Assembly (NCBI GenBank): GCA_003105285.1 | Contig: PQAN01000413.1 | Location: forward strand, 1-5,343 | DNA length: 5,343 nt | Direction: 5' to 3' | Source: Methylocystaceae bacterium | GTDB lineage: Bacteria; Pseudomonadota; Alphaproteobacteria; Rhizobiales; Beijerinckiaceae | Shown: piece after piece, positions 4,739 to 5,343 of the stretch | Position numbering within the stretch: the stretch's first letter is position 1 | Layout of the letters: each line of letters opens with the position of its first letter | Program-made: the position numbers and the translations under genes | The notes under the pieces: generated by a model | The model's input: only the letters and a program-made list of their open reading frames with translations | The model's database searches: none | What the model was told of the DNA's origin: nothing

Positions 4739-5343
4739 TCACTGCGCCGCGAGCTTGATCTCGGGATAGGTGCAGCGCTCCTCGCTCTGAGGATCGACAT
4801 GCAGATGCTGCGGCGGCTCGACGAAGGGGATGCCGAGCGTCTGCCACACATCGACGACTGATTCGACCAGCGTCGCTATGTGCTCGGCCGTATGGCGCGG
4901 GGTGGGGGTGATGCGCAGCCGCTCGGATCCGCGCGCGACGGTCGGATAGTTGATCGGCTGAATATAGACGCCATGCCGCTCGAGCAGCATGTCGCTCGCC
5001 GCCTTGCACAGCTCGGCGTCGCGCACCATGACCGGCACGATATGCGAGCCGTTTTCCAGCACCGGCAGGCCGGCCGCGCCGAGGGCGTGCTTGGTGATAT
5101 GCGCGGCGCGCTGGTGAGCGGCGCGCAGATCGGGCCGCGCCTTCAGCATCCGCACCGCCGCAGCGGCGGCGGCGGCGATGGCCGGCGGCAGGGCCGTGGT
5201 GAAGATGAACGAGGCCGCATAGCTGCGAATCGCGTCGATGACCACGCCGTCGCCGGCGATATAGCCGCCGAGCGTGCCGAAGCCCTTGGCCAGCGTGCCC
5301 TCGATGACGTCGATTCTATTCATCACGCCGGCCAATTCGCAGA
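4739..5343 (-). CDS. hemA: 5-aminolevulinate synthase, C-terminal half
   Basis: The visible part is 200 codons plus a TGA stop; the 5' half lies beyond the window. The enzyme condenses glycine and succinyl-CoA to 5-aminolevulinate with pyridoxal phosphate, the first step of heme and bacteriochlorophyll synthesis in alphaproteobacteria (Shemin pathway). The PLP-binding lysine is in IEGTLAKGFGTLGGYIAG, with its codon at 5287-5285. RSYAASFIFTTALPP follows, a stretch characteristic of the enzyme, then the small C-terminal domain with SHIVPVMVRDA, GVYIQPINYPTVARGSERLRITPTP and a tail ending EIKLAAQ. The related 2-amino-3-ketobutyrate ligase, KBL, and AONS also share the lysine motif, but FIFTTALPP, INYPTVARG and LRITPTP favour ALAS. 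The family is about 400-410 residues, so roughly half is present. It is separated from rtcB by 193 nt and is probably a separate transcription unit. Confidence 0.95.
   Translation of the reverse strand, partial: CELAGVMNRIDVIEGTLAKGFGTLGGYIAGDGVVIDAIRSYAASFIFTTALPPAIAAAAAAAVRMLKARPDLRAAHQRAAHITKHALGAAGLPVLENGSHIVPVMVRDAELCKAASDMLLERHGVYIQPINYPTVARGSERLRITPTPRHTAEHIATLVESVVDVWQTLGIPFVEPPQHLHVDPQSEERCTYPEIKLAAQ

Noticed and set aside
1..5343. tRNA, rRNA, CRISPR array, insertion sequence or prophage attachment site
   Set aside because: No cloverleaf with a conserved T-loop, no regularly spaced repeats and no transposase-like frame with terminal inverted repeats were seen. The only repeats are the intergenic palindromes.

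Overview
The window is a stretch of high-GC chromosome in which every supported gene lies on the minus strand, so transcription runs from high to low coordinates. Glycine-dependent 5-aminolevulinate synthase (the C4 route to heme), the rnd-lptC-lptA gene order and the style of intergenic palindromes point to an alphaproteobacterium, most likely Hyphomicrobiales/Rhizobiales. A methanotroph such as Methylosinus or Methylocystis is a guess from style only.

Layout in transcription order: (1) 5343-4739, the C-terminal half of hemA, cut by the window edge. (2) 4738-4546, a spacer with weak inverted repeats and a possible promoter, ending in a small hairpin that contains the rtcB ribosome binding site. 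(3) 4545-3115, a complete rtcB RNA ligase with all metal-binding and catalytic residues. (4) 3104-2505, a 199-residue protein that looks like a divergent CYTH-fold protein, starting 10 nt after the rtcB stop. (5) 2503-2461, a palindromic repeat (copy B) abutting that gene's stop codon. (6) 2442-1963, a canonical short CYTH / triphosphate tunnel metalloenzyme. (7) 1975-1825, three successive hairpins, the middle one being repeat copy A. (8) 1753-1139, an RNase D-like DEDDy exonuclease lacking HRDC. (9) 1081-383, lptC. (10) 377-1, the N-terminal 125 codons of lptA, cut by the window edge.

Two functional groups appear. rnd-lptC-lptA is a classic alphaproteobacterial arrangement: LptC anchors in the inner membrane and LptA forms the periplasmic bridge that carries lipopolysaccharide outward. 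Upstream, rtcB, the CYTH-like gene and the CYTH gene form a second probable transcription unit. RtcB seals RNA ends carrying 2',3'-cyclic phosphate or 3'-phosphate to 5'-OH ends using GTP. CYTH enzymes hydrolyse triphosphate compounds. Whether the three cooperate is unknown.

No mobile element, CRISPR array, tRNA or rRNA is visible. The least ordinary features are the compact RtcB/CYTH-like/CYTH cluster, the palindromic repeats with a compensatory base-pair change between copies, and the rtcB ribosome binding site buried in a perfect stem-loop.
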